64,000 bases of DNA, from NCBI GenBank assembly GCA_022578965.1, contig MU400552.1, positions 248,001 through 312,000 on the forward strand, in the 5' to 3' direction. Positions 36,925 through 48,668 of this stretch are shown here, one piece after another (positions within the stretch are counted from its first letter, which is position 1; each line of letters starts with the position of its first letter). The position numbers and the translations under genes are program-made. Below the pieces are notes generated by a model. It made no database searches. It saw nothing but the letters and a program-made list of their open reading frames with translations, and was not told where the DNA came from. Origin of the DNA: Xylaria sp. FL1777. Lineage: Eukaryota > Ascomycota > Sordariomycetes > Xylariales > Xylariaceae.

Positions 36925-38677
36925 TGTAAAGAGGACCGGATGGTTTTTGAGATGTCCGACACAATATTTTGCCCTTAGACATCCGAGGAAACGGTTTATG
37001 TACTCTTGAATGTGGATGAGGCCGAATAGTTTTCTGAAGGTGGTGACAGCCCAGCATCAGCACTAAATGTTTTACGCCGCCGACTAGGTCATGCATGTTG
37101 GCAGATTGTGCATACAAAGTAGCCCTTAAATAGCATCAGCTATAGTGAAAATGATAGGGCTTAGAAACTGGACCATGGAATTTCCCGGTGTAGCCAACTG
37201 TTGGACTTATATCGTGCCATGCGTGCAACTAGTCCACTTACATCTTCAAGGCCCTCGACTGAAGATAGCTTTAGTGTAGGACTTAGTGTAGATCTAACCT
37301 AAATCCAGTTAAGGCTAAGGCCGTATGGGCGGACTCGAAAGAACCGTGCGTTTTTACTGGCTGGGCGCTTATTTGGGCGCTTAAAGCTTGTTAGAGATTA
37401 TGAAAGCGCTTTAAGGTCCCTGAAAGAATTTAATGAAAATTTTGGTTGAAATGGAGTTCGGCAATAGCGATACTGATCGTTACTTACAATTGTTTCCGTT
37501 ATTAAGTCTCAGAGGTCTTTCTCTCTAGAGTAAAGCTGGGTCAATAGAAGGTAGCTTAGGTCGTAGTTATGAAAAAGGTACTAGACTAGCCCTACACCAG
37601 GGGCTTCTTCTACCCCCTGCGAGCCTAGTCCCTGACATCAATGAACCCCTGAGCCTGCAAAAGACACGTGAGTGATGTCCATTTTCTTACTGTATATTGT
37701 AATGCCAGATCTACCTTTAGAAGGTCTACTTTTCTGTATATAGGGAAGAGTTGGGTATCTAACATACATGGTTCTGAGTATACTTGTAGTTTTCGAGTTG
37801 TTTATAGCTTAATTTCATACTATTGCTGTGCATATTAACTTCTACTTGGTCAACCTCCCTTTCTTTCGGCTCTTGGTTGATATAGGATGTCAAACAGCCA
37901 AGACCATCTCGAGCCATAGTCATACAAGAAGCCAATAACGAAAGACCACGCCTTTCGACGCTAAAATACGGAGTACGCCTTGTGTAGACGACTAAGTACA
38001 AAGGATCACAAGGACAGGGACGCATATGCAATAGAACTAACTGGCAAGGAAGTCCTACATCGCATGAAGGCCCAAACGGGCATAAATAGGACTATTCCCA
38101 TGTTCGAAGAAAAAATAAATCCAAGGCCCTTGAGGCCCCTGGGGAATCATTAGTTGAATACGACTACGTTCCAAACCCTCTAGCCGACACAGTAGAGCCC
38201 TTGTCACGTAAGAGCTTCTCCTACATAAAGGGACTTGCCATCTGTTGGGTAAATAGTTCAACTAGAATTTCATGAGGTAATCCAATTTATCTCAACCGAA
38301 TTTTCGTCGATAAAGTCATCAGGTTGTTAATAGGGCTCTGTCAGTATTTAGTAGGCGGTGATCAATTCAAAGTTAATGTTAGCCACTTGATTCATCGGTC
38401 ATTATCAGCTAGGTCTGAATGAAATTGCTTTCTGGGGAAGAGACAAAACATTTTGATTTATTATTGGCAGAGTTCACCCAATGATGGAAGATGGATTACA
38501 CGCAACAGCAGACTTTATTACAAGCACTTCTCTTAACCTCTGTAGCGATAACCTGGTACTGGAGTTTCAAATTAGACAGATTTTTAATTAGATTGACTTC
38601 ATGACAATATCTCTGCAGCAATGGTGCTTCCTTCTGCACAAATTCGACCAAATAACATATCCGATACATTGCTCTTC
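36925..38677. other. Intergenic region
   Basis: About 1.75 kb, AT-rich, short frames only; includes the promoter of the 838-residue membrane protein. Nothing recognised. Confidence 0.4.
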
Positions 38678-39986
38678 CTACTTCATTTCGGGCATACCTG
38701 GGATGTGATCTAACCCTGTATTGAATGCGTTAGAAAGTTTCACTACTCTAGGTAACTTAGGAGAGGGAAGCATACATCCATCGACATCCTCGACAGCGGT
38801 TTGGGCATTGGCGCAACGCATTGCTTCTTCCGAGGTCTGGGTCTTGAGCTCTTTGCAGACGGCATTATTGCAGCGCGCATTTAGCGCTCGTTGAAGGGAA
38901 TCTCCCTTCCATCCGAATATGTAATCTCCGTGCTGGGAGAAGCCCGTACTGAAATCATAAGCGTTAATGCCGTTCATATAAATCTGCTATCTTCAAGTTC
39001 GGAGCGCCAACTTACCCATCACCAGTGCTCCATACGAAAGGCTGAGATCCGTCTTCCGGCCAGAGATCTGGGTCGTTGAAGGGTCGAGTCTGGGAAGTTG
39101 TAGTTAACGGTAAAGTTCTGACTGGGTTCCTACTAGGGCTGTGCGATTTGGTGAAACTCGTAGGTGGTATATACGTCAACTATTGACGAGCCATGGAGGT
39201 ACAAGGAAATGACTCTAGAAAATGGTCACTCACGTCCCACATAACTTCGTACATGAGCTGGGGCAGTCTGACCGGATGTGTCGATGGACATTGCCCCACG
39301 GATTCGAACGTGCCCGATTTCGGATAAGACACATGGCTCTTGTGATCTGGGCTGTCTACATTCTTACCATCCCAACAAGTCGGGAAAGTAATCGTCGTCC
39401 GAATACCGCCAACACATGGTTCTGCGGGAAAGCTTTGCGTGTCAGATCCCGTGCAAGGGGCACCACCGGAAATCCCAGCAACGCCGGCGTTATCGGCAGT
39501 CGTATAGCACCGATGGCAGAGCTGGCGCTGCATGCCTTGGGGCGTCTGGAGCGCGGCGTCGCCAACAAGCATACGGAAACCCTCCTTGAAGGCCGTTACG
39601 TTCGTCTTCCCATCGTATGGCGGGATGTAGTACACTGTAATACCGCCCACGGCCCGCAACCCTACGTTGGAAAACTGCGGTACTCGCTTGTATGTACCGT
39701 TCCTCGCTCGGAAGTACATTACAGCGGTCCAATAGTTTGAGAAATCTTCTGAAAACGTGCATGATGTGCACGTTGAATTTGAGACAAGGTCGTGTGTTGA
39801 GGGGTTCATGGACGCCTGGAATGAGTTGCCTCCTACGACCTGATGGACATGAGGCGACATCACGACACCTGGGTTAACGAGGGGATCGAGACGTTCAATT
39901 GTGAGTTGAGAGCAGCTGAAGCGCATCATCCCCTGGGCTATCGCGCGTTGCGCGAGGAGTGTCGCGGTGAAGGTCTTCCACAGCAT
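38678..39986 (-). CDS. Secreted DUF1996 protein
   Basis: Four exons, 39986-39234, 39089-39016, 38948-38776 and 38715-38678, give 345 residues. A signal peptide ([18 protein letters not shown]) leads straight into the DUF1996 opening [21 protein letters not shown], then [13 protein letters not shown], the Cys pair [47 protein letters not shown] and the closing [13 protein letters not shown] segment ([15 protein letters not shown]). Family members are secreted or wall-associated and often carry a WSC domain after DUF1996; none is present here. Biochemical role is unknown. It diverges from another secreted-protein gene across 770 bp, with a TATATA element at 40087-40092. Confidence 0.88.
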
Positions 39987-40756
39987 TTTGGACAGATTTC
40001 TGGCTGAGTTTTCGGCTTGGCCGATTCAAAGGACAAACGGAGCAGAAAACGAAGACTGAATTACTTCACAAGGTATCAATCATCCCTATATACATTGAGC
40101 TAATCATACAGCGTACTGCAGCGACTTAATCTTGATGAATTGGCCCTTAATTGAATCCATCTCGTAAACGTGCTGGTTTGGACTGCCGAAATAGCGTTTC
40201 TTTACTTTATAAGGTGAACGCCGATCCATCTATCCGGTTATTATCAGTACCAATCACTTCATCGTTTGATCTCTTACGCGAGGTTGTAGATGCAGGCAAT
40301 TTAGGCGGGAGCTGGACACTCAAGTGCGTACTTTGCTGGCTGTACCCGCCGGGCACCTCAATGTCGCGAAAAGAATAATGAGAAAGTACTGATAACGAAA
40401 GCTTACGATAGGCAGAGAAAGATGGTGATGAAATGGTCTTTCGGGATGAGGCTAATCGAATGGCTCGCCGTACCGGAGGAGTTCAGTAGCCTTGGCGGGC
40501 GATACTCCTTCTCGTGGAAGTCCAAACAGCCCTCATACGTCGAGTTCGCTAACCCTCCCAAGTGAATGGTCAAATAGGGTAAAGAGCCGAATAGCCGAAA
40601 GCTACCGTTTCTTTATTGAATATCCAAGGACGCAACCCAAAGCTTGACAATTTTGACTATGACCCTCACCGGCCTAGTTTAGATTCCTATATAATAAGAA
40701 TGGCTTGTCATCCTGAACTTTGGGAAAGGCTTCAATAAATCATAGTACATTTCGCC
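39987..40756. promoter_or_regulatory. Bidirectional promoter region of two secreted-protein genes
   Basis: 770 bp between divergent starts. TATATA at 40087-40092 is 101 bp from the DUF1996 start, and TATATAATAA at 40688-40697 is 60 bp from the ATG at 40757, so each gene has its own probable core element. Confidence 0.5.
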
Positions 40757-42028
40757 ATGGGAAAACTATCGAAAACATCGGCGCTGATTGGAGGGGCTGC
40801 GCTCTTCTCTAACCTAGCGACAGCTGACCGAGCATGTAGCTCAAGCGGTTCCTACCTATGGCGCGTTAGTGACGCACGGTTTGATGGTGCTGATCCGAGC
40901 ATCAGCGATGGGAAGGCCGTCGTAGCTGTTAGCAGTGAGTTGACCCAAACTCATTTCCCCCATTATGGTGACGAGCCAAAGTGTTCTCTGTTCCACCAGT
41001 ATAGTTTCGCGAGCTTATGCTGCCCTCGAAGCGATCAATTTCGCATAAGGAGATAGTCGCTGAATCAGAAAGCTTTAGTCATCCCTAATGGTACTAATAC
41101 CTTCTTCGAATGTGTGGCCGAGTGGCCAGAGTCTTGGGCCGGATGGTCGGCGGCAGATGGTAACATAATCTGGAGTGACTGCATCTGGTCCGGTGCAGGT
41201 CCGACGCTCGACACGACCGTTTCCTTCGCACTCGATTGGAAAACCCACACCATGTATTTTTCTCATACATTTTCATGTTCGGACAAGAGCGGGTTAGTAT
41301 TTGGAGCGCTTCCATGTCATACCTAATACCTGTGACAGTCGACATTCATGAATAAAGGTCGCTAACAAAGCTTACGAAGTAGCTCGGATTCTATGGCGAC
41401 AGGGTCTTTTAACCTTGACTTGGCCTGTGAGAATGCCGATGATGAGAGCACCCATTGTGCCCTTAAGAGCAAGACAACCAGCCCTGGTCTACAGGTCAAC
41501 ACGGTACCAGGCGCACCCCGGCTAGGTACTAATGCGACGTGTGAAGAGAACTCAAAGGTGTATCAATCATGGCAGCTCCAGAATTGGCAGCGCCAATACA
41601 TGCTTACACCGGGTGATCCAACCACACCCCCGCCGATGGACTCCGGGCCGTCGTTTACATTGCGCAATATGGCCAACGGCGGCGTGTTCGACTGTACGCC
41701 GGGAAATAAGACGGAGGATAATATATTTGACGGAGCTTGCACTCAAGCTGCAGGTACGGCGACGAATACGAAAGCCTCGTTCAAGTTTGACCCGGTGCTG
41801 GACATGGTCTACATCACTCAAGGCTGGGAGTGTGGAGCAGAGTAAGTGCTATAAAGAAATGACTGCTGGCAATGTGTTATGGCTGTATCTGTTTGCTGAT
41901 AATTTCTACTGAATAGGTCCTCTTTCGATGTGTCTGGGGATGGATTCGTGCAGGCGACGTGTAACCGGCAGGGCAACATGCTTATTTGTAGCTCACTGCC
42001 CCTCTGGATTGGCACTAAAACGGTGTAG
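40757..42028 (+). CDS. Secreted Cys-rich protein of unknown function
   Basis: Four exons, 40757-40934, 41073-41292, 41383-41841 and 41917-42028, give 322 residues. A signal peptide (ALIGGAALFSNLATA) precedes a Cys-rich chain with about 14 cysteines and several sequons (NGT, NAT, NKT). There are no membrane helices, GPI tail or known catalytic motif. Later introns are well supported by phase; the first acceptor (AAG at 41070-41072) is the least certain and a CAG at 41066-41068 is an alternative that changes the frame. The gene shares a divergent promoter with the DUF1996 gene, which suggests joint expression. Confidence 0.72.
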
Positions 42029-42351
42029 AATGGGAAGTGCGTTGGCGAACCCCGAAGGGAAGAGTATTACCTAGTGCGGAGATAAACAGATAGCCAAGGT
42101 TTTCGGATCAATGTGAGATCGATTGCCTATATTTCACCTATAGTACCCGTGTCGATGTTGGGCCGTCCGAAAATGGAAGCCCAGATCCGCCATTTCTAAA
42201 GCCCCAAAACGCCCCAGCAAGTACATTGTTAGCAGGTATATACTTCTCGAATCTACTGTACAGCAAGCTGATAATGGATCCGTAACAACTGCCTGACTGT
42301 CTAGCTTACGTTATTAGGCCGGAAATTTCTATGTGGCCTGGATTTTTATGT
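42029..42351. other. Convergent intergenic region
   Basis: 323 bp between two 3' ends; no feature recognised. Confidence 0.4.
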
Positions 42352-43865
42352 CTACTTTTGTAGCCAAGCATCTTGGAAAAGCTCTCCGGCAGTACTTCGT
42401 TGTTCTGGAGCCCATTGGAGCATCTTCCGCATAAACTCTAGAAATTGTCTCTTTTCATCCCCTGTAAGATGTGTCTCTATCTCCTCTAGCGACGTTGAGG
42501 TTGGTAAATCGATCCCAGCAGTAAATTTGCCTGGCAAGTTAATGGTGTCAGTTAAACATAAAACTAAGATTTACTGGAAATGAGAAGTATGGCGATACTA
42601 TACCTTCATCCGAGAAGAATTTACTAGCCAGGTCGCCACGCGCAAGGAGATCCTTTGGCGGAGGCCCGAGTAGTGCGATGATTTCGGCGAGATGAGCCCT
42701 CCTTCGATAAGCATGATGTTCTGGGTCAATGCCGCAGAACAGTTGGTTTCCCTCGTAAATATCCCAGGCCTTGTATCTCTTCATTAGCCTCGCTGTGCAG
42801 CAATCCTCTCATTCAAAGAGAAATGTGTTTTGCCAATAGAGCACCTACCATACAGCCGACATTCCAGATATCAATCTTGTAGTTCCAGGGGGCTCTTAAT
42901 GTCACCTCGGGGGCCCGGTAGACATTGGGCTGTACGCACTCGAGGTTCTGGCAATCTCCAAACACGGCAGAGCCGAAGTCACATAAGACCGGCGGGCCAA
43001 TTTGGCCTGAGGATTTAATTGCTCGGGAAGTGTAGATAGTTCTACCTTCTACCTCCTTGCGTGGACAGGGATTGTGGATCTCTTCCTCCTCAAAGTCGGC
43101 GAAGACGGAAAAGTCCGTGATGCCAAACATGATGTTGTCCGCCTTGATGTCTACCAGGAGTGATCAGCTCACAGCTACCGCAGGGGGCCTGTAGGAATGG
43201 CTTAAACAATGGATCGGCTCTTACCGGTGTGAATGATTTGACATTCATCATGCAGGTACTCCAACGCCAGGAACAAGTCTTTGAGGACGAAGCGCAGGCC
43301 AGAGGCCGGGAGCCTCCGGGGCGAACTGCGACGGAGTGCTCCCTCGACACTCTGCCACAGTGGCGGGTGCGCGAGGACCAAATGGTCCCCTTCCGGCCCG
43401 TCGACTCGGAAAGAGTCTAGCAGGGTCCTGACAGCACTCCGACCTGGATGGCTAGACGCGCGCTGCTCCATGCGCCTGTACATGGCAATTTCATTCTCGA
43501 CACGGTCTCCAAGCGCCTGGGAGCGGATAAAGACCTTGAGAGCGACATGGCATTTCTGGCTGTATTCTTGGGTAAGGACTGGCGTGACGGATTGTAGGAG
43601 CGCAGAATTTGAATTACCTCAGGTCGTGTGCCAGCCAAACTGTCGAACTGGCGCCGAAGCCAAGCTTCCCAACCACTTGATACCGATTGACAAACACTTC
43701 GCCGATGCGCACGGGGTAATAACGCGCTGGGAGATAGTCTGGCAGTGTCTCCTCCTCGACTTTATCGTTGGGGGGGATTCGAATGAAGTTGGGGTTAGCA
43801 AATATACGCGGCCGCAGCGGTGCCCGACGACCTAATCGAGACCACACCCAGGAGAGAAATGACAT
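42352..43865 (-). CDS. SRPK-like serine/threonine protein kinase
   Basis: Five exons, 43865-43618, 43559-43225, 43150-42849, 42769-42604 and 42530-42352, give 409 residues. The kinase domain fills most of the chain: glycine-rich loop KLGFGASSTVWLAHD (about residues 67-81), VAIK lysine in VALKVF, catalytic loop HTDIKADN (Asp, Lys, Asn kept; the usual HRD Arg is Thr), and DFG in VLCDFGSAVFGD. The lead-in LPARYYPVRIGEVFVNRY and the APEVTLRAPWNYKIDIWNVGC segment mark the SR-protein-kinase group as expanded in fungi. Such kinases phosphorylate Ser-Arg proteins in splicing; the expanded fungal copies are mostly uncharacterised. Acceptors at 43560 and 42770 were chosen to keep phase and are less certain than the others. 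Confidence 0.85.
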
Positions 43866-44326
43866 GGTCGATGAGGGTTGGAATGAAATACATAGGAGAG
43901 TGGTAGTTAGTTGGTTTAGTACTTTCTTAGAGCATGAAAAACTCCTAGTGCATGCAGTATGTACAAATAGGGAAGTATACTAGGGAACTAAGGGACTACC
44001 CCGCGCTAACCCCGGCGTGGTTAGCGACGGTGGGCCATTACCACATAACACTGACAATCAAAAAAAGGTGGGGTAGAAACCAAAGGCAGAATAAAAAAAC
44101 ATTTTATTACGATTACAACACACTTATTACCTTTTATTTTATTATAATGAAATAAAAGGTTAAGTTTAGCAATAAATCCCTATAATACTGCGTTTTTATT
44201 TTTCCTTTTTTAATGAATCTGGAAATTTTGTTTGTTAAAAGTATTAATAGGCTAGCTATAAGAAGTTTAAATGTTGTTGTATCCTTTAACTCTAGGTCTT
44301 TAAAACAGCGTTTATTAAACAACAAC
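43866..44326. other. AT-rich stretch
   Basis: From about 44080 the sequence turns strongly AT-rich (runs such as TTTTATTTTATTATAATG) up to the inverted-repeat element. It may be eroded transposon DNA; no coding capacity is seen. Confidence 0.5.
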
Positions 44327-44629
44327 TATGTCACGATAGCCGGCGTAGCCATATGGCCACTCGGAGGCTATATATACGTACGGACCGCCCGAATACACCA
44401 GTTTGGTGTATTGCAGACGTTTTGGCATTGGCGCAACGGCTACGGGCTACCGTTGTAACAAACTATACTACGCTATATAGCTAACCTGTCACGAGTGGTC
44501 CACCCGTTACTCACTGTACAGCGACCCAAAAGTTCAGCAATACAAGCAATCTGGTATTCGTGTGGTCCATACGCTTATATACGGCTTCCGAGTGCGCCCC
44601 AGTGGCCACGCCAGCTGTACCGTGACATA
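44327..44629. mobile_element. MITE-like element with long imperfect inverted repeats and TA flanks
   Basis: TATGTCACG at 44327 is mirrored by CGTGACATA ending at 44629. The match continues inward for over 100 bp per arm: the left arm (44329 to about 44436) and the reverse complement of the right arm (44627 to about 44521) share blocks such as GGCGT, CACTCGGA, TATATA, CGTA-GGACC, CGAATA, CCAG and TGTATTGC, roughly three quarters identical with small gaps. The TA on each side suits the target-site duplication of Tc1/mariner-type elements; the inner ends would then be TGTCACG. The 299-bp core has no coding capacity, so it would need a transposase in trans. A further TGTCACG lies inside at 44487. 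Confidence 0.72.
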
Positions 44630-45106
44630 ACTAGGCAAGCGTTTCCGAGAAAGCGTTTTAAAAACGGCTTCTTAGGGAAGACTTCCTAGAGAAAGCCTTC
44701 CAAGTATATATGTATAAAAATAGTAATTAGATTGTTTTTTTACACCGCTTTTTTGATTATTGGTGTGGCCCTTTATTAACGCCTCTTATGCGCGCGTGGT
44801 ATCACAGGAATTTGCTATTAATGCCTCAACTGTTATACGTAGTACACCGAACCAATTATCGTGTTTCATGTTTGGATCTAGGCGCTTATTTACATATTCT
44901 CTTAGGGCACGAGGATGCGCCATTGACGCCCATATCCAGGCCAGGGGCTCTGCCCAGAGCTGGGAATTTATAAATATCGGTCCTCTGCCTCATTGTAAGG
45001 ATAGCAACGCTTAGCCTTTAACCTAACTATATTTCGAACCTGAGGCATTTCCTAATGTTTTTCTATTTTAAGCTTATCTAGCCGTTTCTATCACTGGTGA
45101 TTTACA
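44630..45106. other. Intergenic region with short repeated motifs
   Basis: Just right of the element, 44638-44702 contains related short units (AAGCGTTT twice, then GGCTTCTTAGG, GACTTCCTAG and AAGCCTTCC), which look like fragments of another repeat. The rest precedes the next coding start. Confidence 0.35.
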
Positions 45107-45593
45107 ATGGCTCGTCGTTTCTTTTCCACCTCAGCTGCTGTGTCCGCTATAAAAAGACTCTTGGGATACCCAATTGAGAACCTCGACCCAAAATGGAAAT
45201 CTGCTGTGGAAACTTACAAGGCCAATGGAGCTCCTAAGGTGCGTAAGAGTCAGGCGGCGTAACTGATCCAGTCGTGCTTTCAAAAATTCCGCTTCTAACC
45301 TTAAAGAATATAGAAGGTTGGACAGCCGGTAGCAGAGGTTCTCATATTGTAAACTTTTTCACCGCCAAGCACGTCCTATGAGCACTAGAGGATTTGATGC
45401 TGATGTATTGCTATTGCGCAGCTATCCAGAAGATGGCTCCAGTCCCGTCCATAATTCTGGGTATAACCCGGAAGACAAAAGAGATATACTCAGTGCCAAG
45501 ATGAGGCTAGCAGACGGCAGTATTGCACCGGGCACCCATCACATATTTGACGATGGTAAGGGCACCCTCAAAAAGGGCGAGGAACCTGAGTAG
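45107..45593 (+). pseudogene. Small mitochondrial-looking gene broken by a one-base frame shift
   Basis: Exon 1 (45107-45242) starts MARRFFSTSAAVSAIKRLLG, a likely mitochondrial presequence, and splices (GTAAGA donor, AATATAG acceptor) to 45314, giving WTAGSRGSHIVNFFTAKHVL and then TGA at 45379-45381. The next frame begins within that stop (ATGA overlap, ATG at 45378) and continues STRGFDADVLLLRSYP to TAG 45593, about 70 residues that read as the natural rest of the protein. One missing base near 45379 explains it. The full chain would be about 140 residues. The family is not recognised. A null allele or an assembly error are both possible. Confidence 0.55.
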
Positions 45594-46242
45594 TGATAGG
45601 AGACGGTGGAGAAAGACATGGAGGTGCTGGTGTCTATGTTAGGATAGAGTGACTAAAGACTGTAGCTGTCGCTATGCGTAGCCACACATGTGGCTCGAAC
45701 ATTGGGCTATATGATTCATGGGACGTTATACATGAATATGTAGTGGTGTTCTACTGGGTCCTGAATTGTAGCTCCTCAGGCATGTTCTTGTCATAATAGT
45801 TATCCTTAGTTAGATAACAAATCAACCAGTGCACACAACCAAACCCACGACTCGATTAGCTCCGTTGGGTAGCCTGCTTTTGATTTAATGACAGCTACTA
45901 TGTATATAGGTGAAATTCCCTAAATCCTAATCTTAATAGTAAACAAGTTATCTTAATATTAGATATGTAAGAGAGAGAAAAAACTTATACAACAAGGCAT
46001 GTAGATCAAGGTTTAAACTAAGAAGAGTCGATGCTGTACAAGTAGGCCTTGAAAGGAAGCTTCTGATTGGGGAGAAGCAGTGGGGCATGTGGGTTATAGG
46101 AGTCCAACTGGAATCGGCCCAACATCTACACGGATACCGGTATTACAGTAAAAGAACATCTAACTTAGCTAGGTTAGCTCTAGTGTAAGCACGCTGACAA
46201 GCCCCTTATTTGGAAAGACTCACAAAATGACCATGGGATTTT
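45594..46242. other. Intergenic region
   Basis: About 0.65 kb, AT-rich, ahead of the first HET gene; nothing recognised. Confidence 0.4.
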
Positions 46243-48543
46243 ATGTCTGTCATCCTTTTTCATATGGTTGTTGTGCCTCTTCCTAAATCTAGATTGCCGG
46301 TGTCAAGGCAATTAAGGCTAAGCATGGCATTGTCGCCGTTCGCTCGAAAACTGGAAGAATTCGAATACCCAAGCCTGCGCTCCAAACCGCGGGTATTTCG
46401 CGTCATCAAGCTTCTACCATCTACTAGATCATGGTTTTCTCCTTTTAGAGAGATATTGAACATCGAGATCCTTGAAGTCAATGTTGATGACGCAGCCGGC
46501 GAATTCGATACCCTCTCCTACTCCTGGGGTAATGGTGCAGTGGATAGAATAGTGATTGTCTCCCCCCTCAGGAGTAATGAAACCGGCCGAGGGTATTCAA
46601 CGATACGCATATCGGCCTCTCTCGAATCAGCACTACTCAGCTTGGTCCGGAATGCCAATACCGAAGCCAGTCGTCCCATATTCGCTGACCAGATCTGCAT
46701 CAACCAGGCTGATAATGCCGAGAAAGCCCAACAGGTTGCACTCATGGGCGACATCTATGCTAGAAGTGCGAAGACAATTGTATGGCTCGGGGAAGATACA
46801 AGGGAGACGCGTCGCTACTTCGACTTCTCCTCTGAGGTAAACAGTGAAGGGATCTTGGGCAGGGTGATGGGACCGAATGTATCGCATTTCATGAACGTCT
46901 TTGACGCCGTCATGGACTCTAGTCTAGAGGTCGAAACAGAAGCCGAACGACAAGATCGTGACGATATCTTAGACCTTGTTACACGCTACGGCCCACGGTT
47001 TCCTCTGCGCGGTCTAGCTGAGATTCTTCGTCGCACTTGGGCCAAGCGCCTGTGGACGGTACAGGAAGGATGTCTACCAGCTGAACTAACTTTTAGATGT
47101 GGTGAGAAATCACTGTGTTATGATTGCTTCCGTGGGGGTTTGCTCTTCTATTCTATCTGGAATACCTACTGGCTGCGGATGCCAAATGGACCTGTGCCTA
47201 AGGAGGAAATCCGCGCTCGCAATGAGATATTTAATCTCAACAAGCCTTTTCTTCGCCTAGTCAAAGATCGAAAAGCGATACACGTTACTCGGTCGCCTCG
47301 AAGCACTCTCACTGATATGGTGATCCAGTACAATGTTAATGACAATATGCCCAAAATAGGTGCAACGAAAGCTGAGGATCGTATATACGCACTACTAGGT
47401 CTTGCTAGGAGTGATGAGATTACACGAGAAGTAGTGCAGGGGATGGAGATTGATAACGTGAAGAGCAGTTTCACGAAGTTCGCAGCCTCGGTCATCCCAA
47501 GGCACGTCGATGTGCTTCTTTTCTCGCAAATACCAAAGTCTCCGGAATATAGACATCTATTACCCTCTTGGGTCCCGGATTGGTCAACCGACCCTTTGCG
47601 AATGCCGTATGGGTATTCGGACTTGACAACGCCCGTATTTTCTGCTGGGGGGCACGAGAATAGCCATGATATAGTAGCTGAAGTGTTAACTGGGGCCCTG
47701 CGTGTTAGTGCCATTTCCGTTGGGCGCGTAATACGCGTGGGTTTACGCGGCATTCAGCGCGACGAGGATACGCTCGTCGAGAATATCGAGTACATATCGG
47801 TGAGACGTTTCTTCGAGGAGATTGATGAGTTTATGGAGCTTGCAACAAATATCAATCCTATCCATGCTCCGGATGTTTTAGACGAGCAGCGCCGACTCGG
47901 ATCTAAAATCCGGCTATCTGATGGTGGTCTCTCAGTGCGACAATTCCCTGCCCAGTTCGACCCAGCTACTGCAAACACAATTCTACAACGTATTCACTTA
48001 GAGGTTTCTCACTGGGGGAAGAAACTAATGGACGTTGAAGCCCAAAACCAGTTAATGAGCAGTTTTACTGGTATGATCCGTAGCGCTGAAGTTGTGCCCT
48101 GGTACTGGACCCCTGCTAGTGAAGTTGGCATAATCCGCTTGTGTGCCAGAGATCCTATCGCTGCTGCTAGGATATTGATAACAGGGTTCTTCCTTGCTAT
48201 GTCTGACGTGGGATGGGTGATTTGGTACATCACGAAACTGCGACTATACACAACTATTATAAATGTGCGCCGAACACGGGCCAAACATAATCTTCAAAGT
48301 CCGGATCGCCATGATGCCCTTCAAAAGGTCGGCCTGACAAGTGAACTTATCCATTCAAATGAATGGGAACTTTATACGAGTAATCTTTTCAAAAATATAG
48401 GACGAAAGCTATTCTTGACGGATACAGGATACATGGGCCTTGGCCCTTGTCATATGGAGGTTGACGATAACATCGTTGTGATTCCTGGAAGCACTGTGCC
48501 TCATGTTTTGAGGCCTCATGCTCTTTCAAGTTTCCTGGTTTGA
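46243..48543 (+). CDS. HET-domain protein, C terminus displaced by a frame shift
   Basis: A single open frame of 766 residues; an in-frame ATG at 46324 (MALSPFARK) is the likelier start. The heterokaryon-incompatibility domain spans about residues 85-200: FDTLSYSWG, then PIFADQICINQADNAEKAQQVALMGDIYARSAKTIVWLGED, and RTWAKRLWTVQE further on. HET proteins trigger cell death when genetically different hyphae fuse. The usual HET ending is missing from this frame but is found in the next one: 48528-48668 stays open and encodes SYVGEAYCDGIMDGELL before TGA. A single-base change between about 48515 and 48530 has therefore cut off some 47 residues. It leads a run of HET loci on this island. Confidence 0.85.
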   Translation: MSVILFHMVVVPLPKSRLPVSRQLRLSMALSPFARKLEEFEYPSLRSKPRVFRVIKLLPSTRSWFSPFREILNIEILEVNVDDAAGEFDTLSYSWGNGAVDRIVIVSPLRSNETGRGYSTIRISASLESALLSLVRNANTEASRPIFADQICINQADNAEKAQQVALMGDIYARSAKTIVWLGEDTRETRRYFDFSSEVNSEGILGRVMGPNVSHFMNVFDAVMDSSLEVETEAERQDRDDILDLVTRYGPRFPLRGLAEILRRTWAKRLWTVQEGCLPAELTFRCGEKSLCYDCFRGGLLFYSIWNTYWLRMPNGPVPKEEIRARNEIFNLNKPFLRLVKDRKAIHVTRSPRSTLTDMVIQYNVNDNMPKIGATKAEDRIYALLGLARSDEITREVVQGMEIDNVKSSFTKFAASVIPRHVDVLLFSQIPKSPEYRHLLPSWVPDWSTDPLRMPYGYSDLTTPVFSAGGHENSHDIVAEVLTGALRVSAISVGRVIRVGLRGIQRDEDTLVENIEYISVRRFFEEIDEFMELATNINPIHAPDVLDEQRRLGSKIRLSDGGLSVRQFPAQFDPATANTILQRIHLEVSHWGKKLMDVEAQNQLMSSFTGMIRSAEVVPWYWTPASEVGIIRLCARDPIAAARILITGFFLAMSDVGWVIWYITKLRLYTTIINVRRTRAKHNLQSPDRHDALQKVGLTSELIHSNEWELYTSNLFKNIGRKLFLTDTGYMGLGPCHMEVDDNIVVIPGSTVPHVLRPHALSSFLV

Positions 48544-48668
48544 CTTCTAGCGATCAAAATGTGCCGTCATGGTCATATGTAGGCGAGGCGTATTGCGATG
48601 GGATCATGGACGGCGAGCTACTTGCTAGAGAAAAGAAAGCGACGAGACGGTTATTTGAGATAACCTGA

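Noticed and set aside
43281..43835. A 184-codon frame opposite the kinase gene
   Set aside because: It is the shadow of kinase exons, which carry intact catalytic motifs in the other strand.
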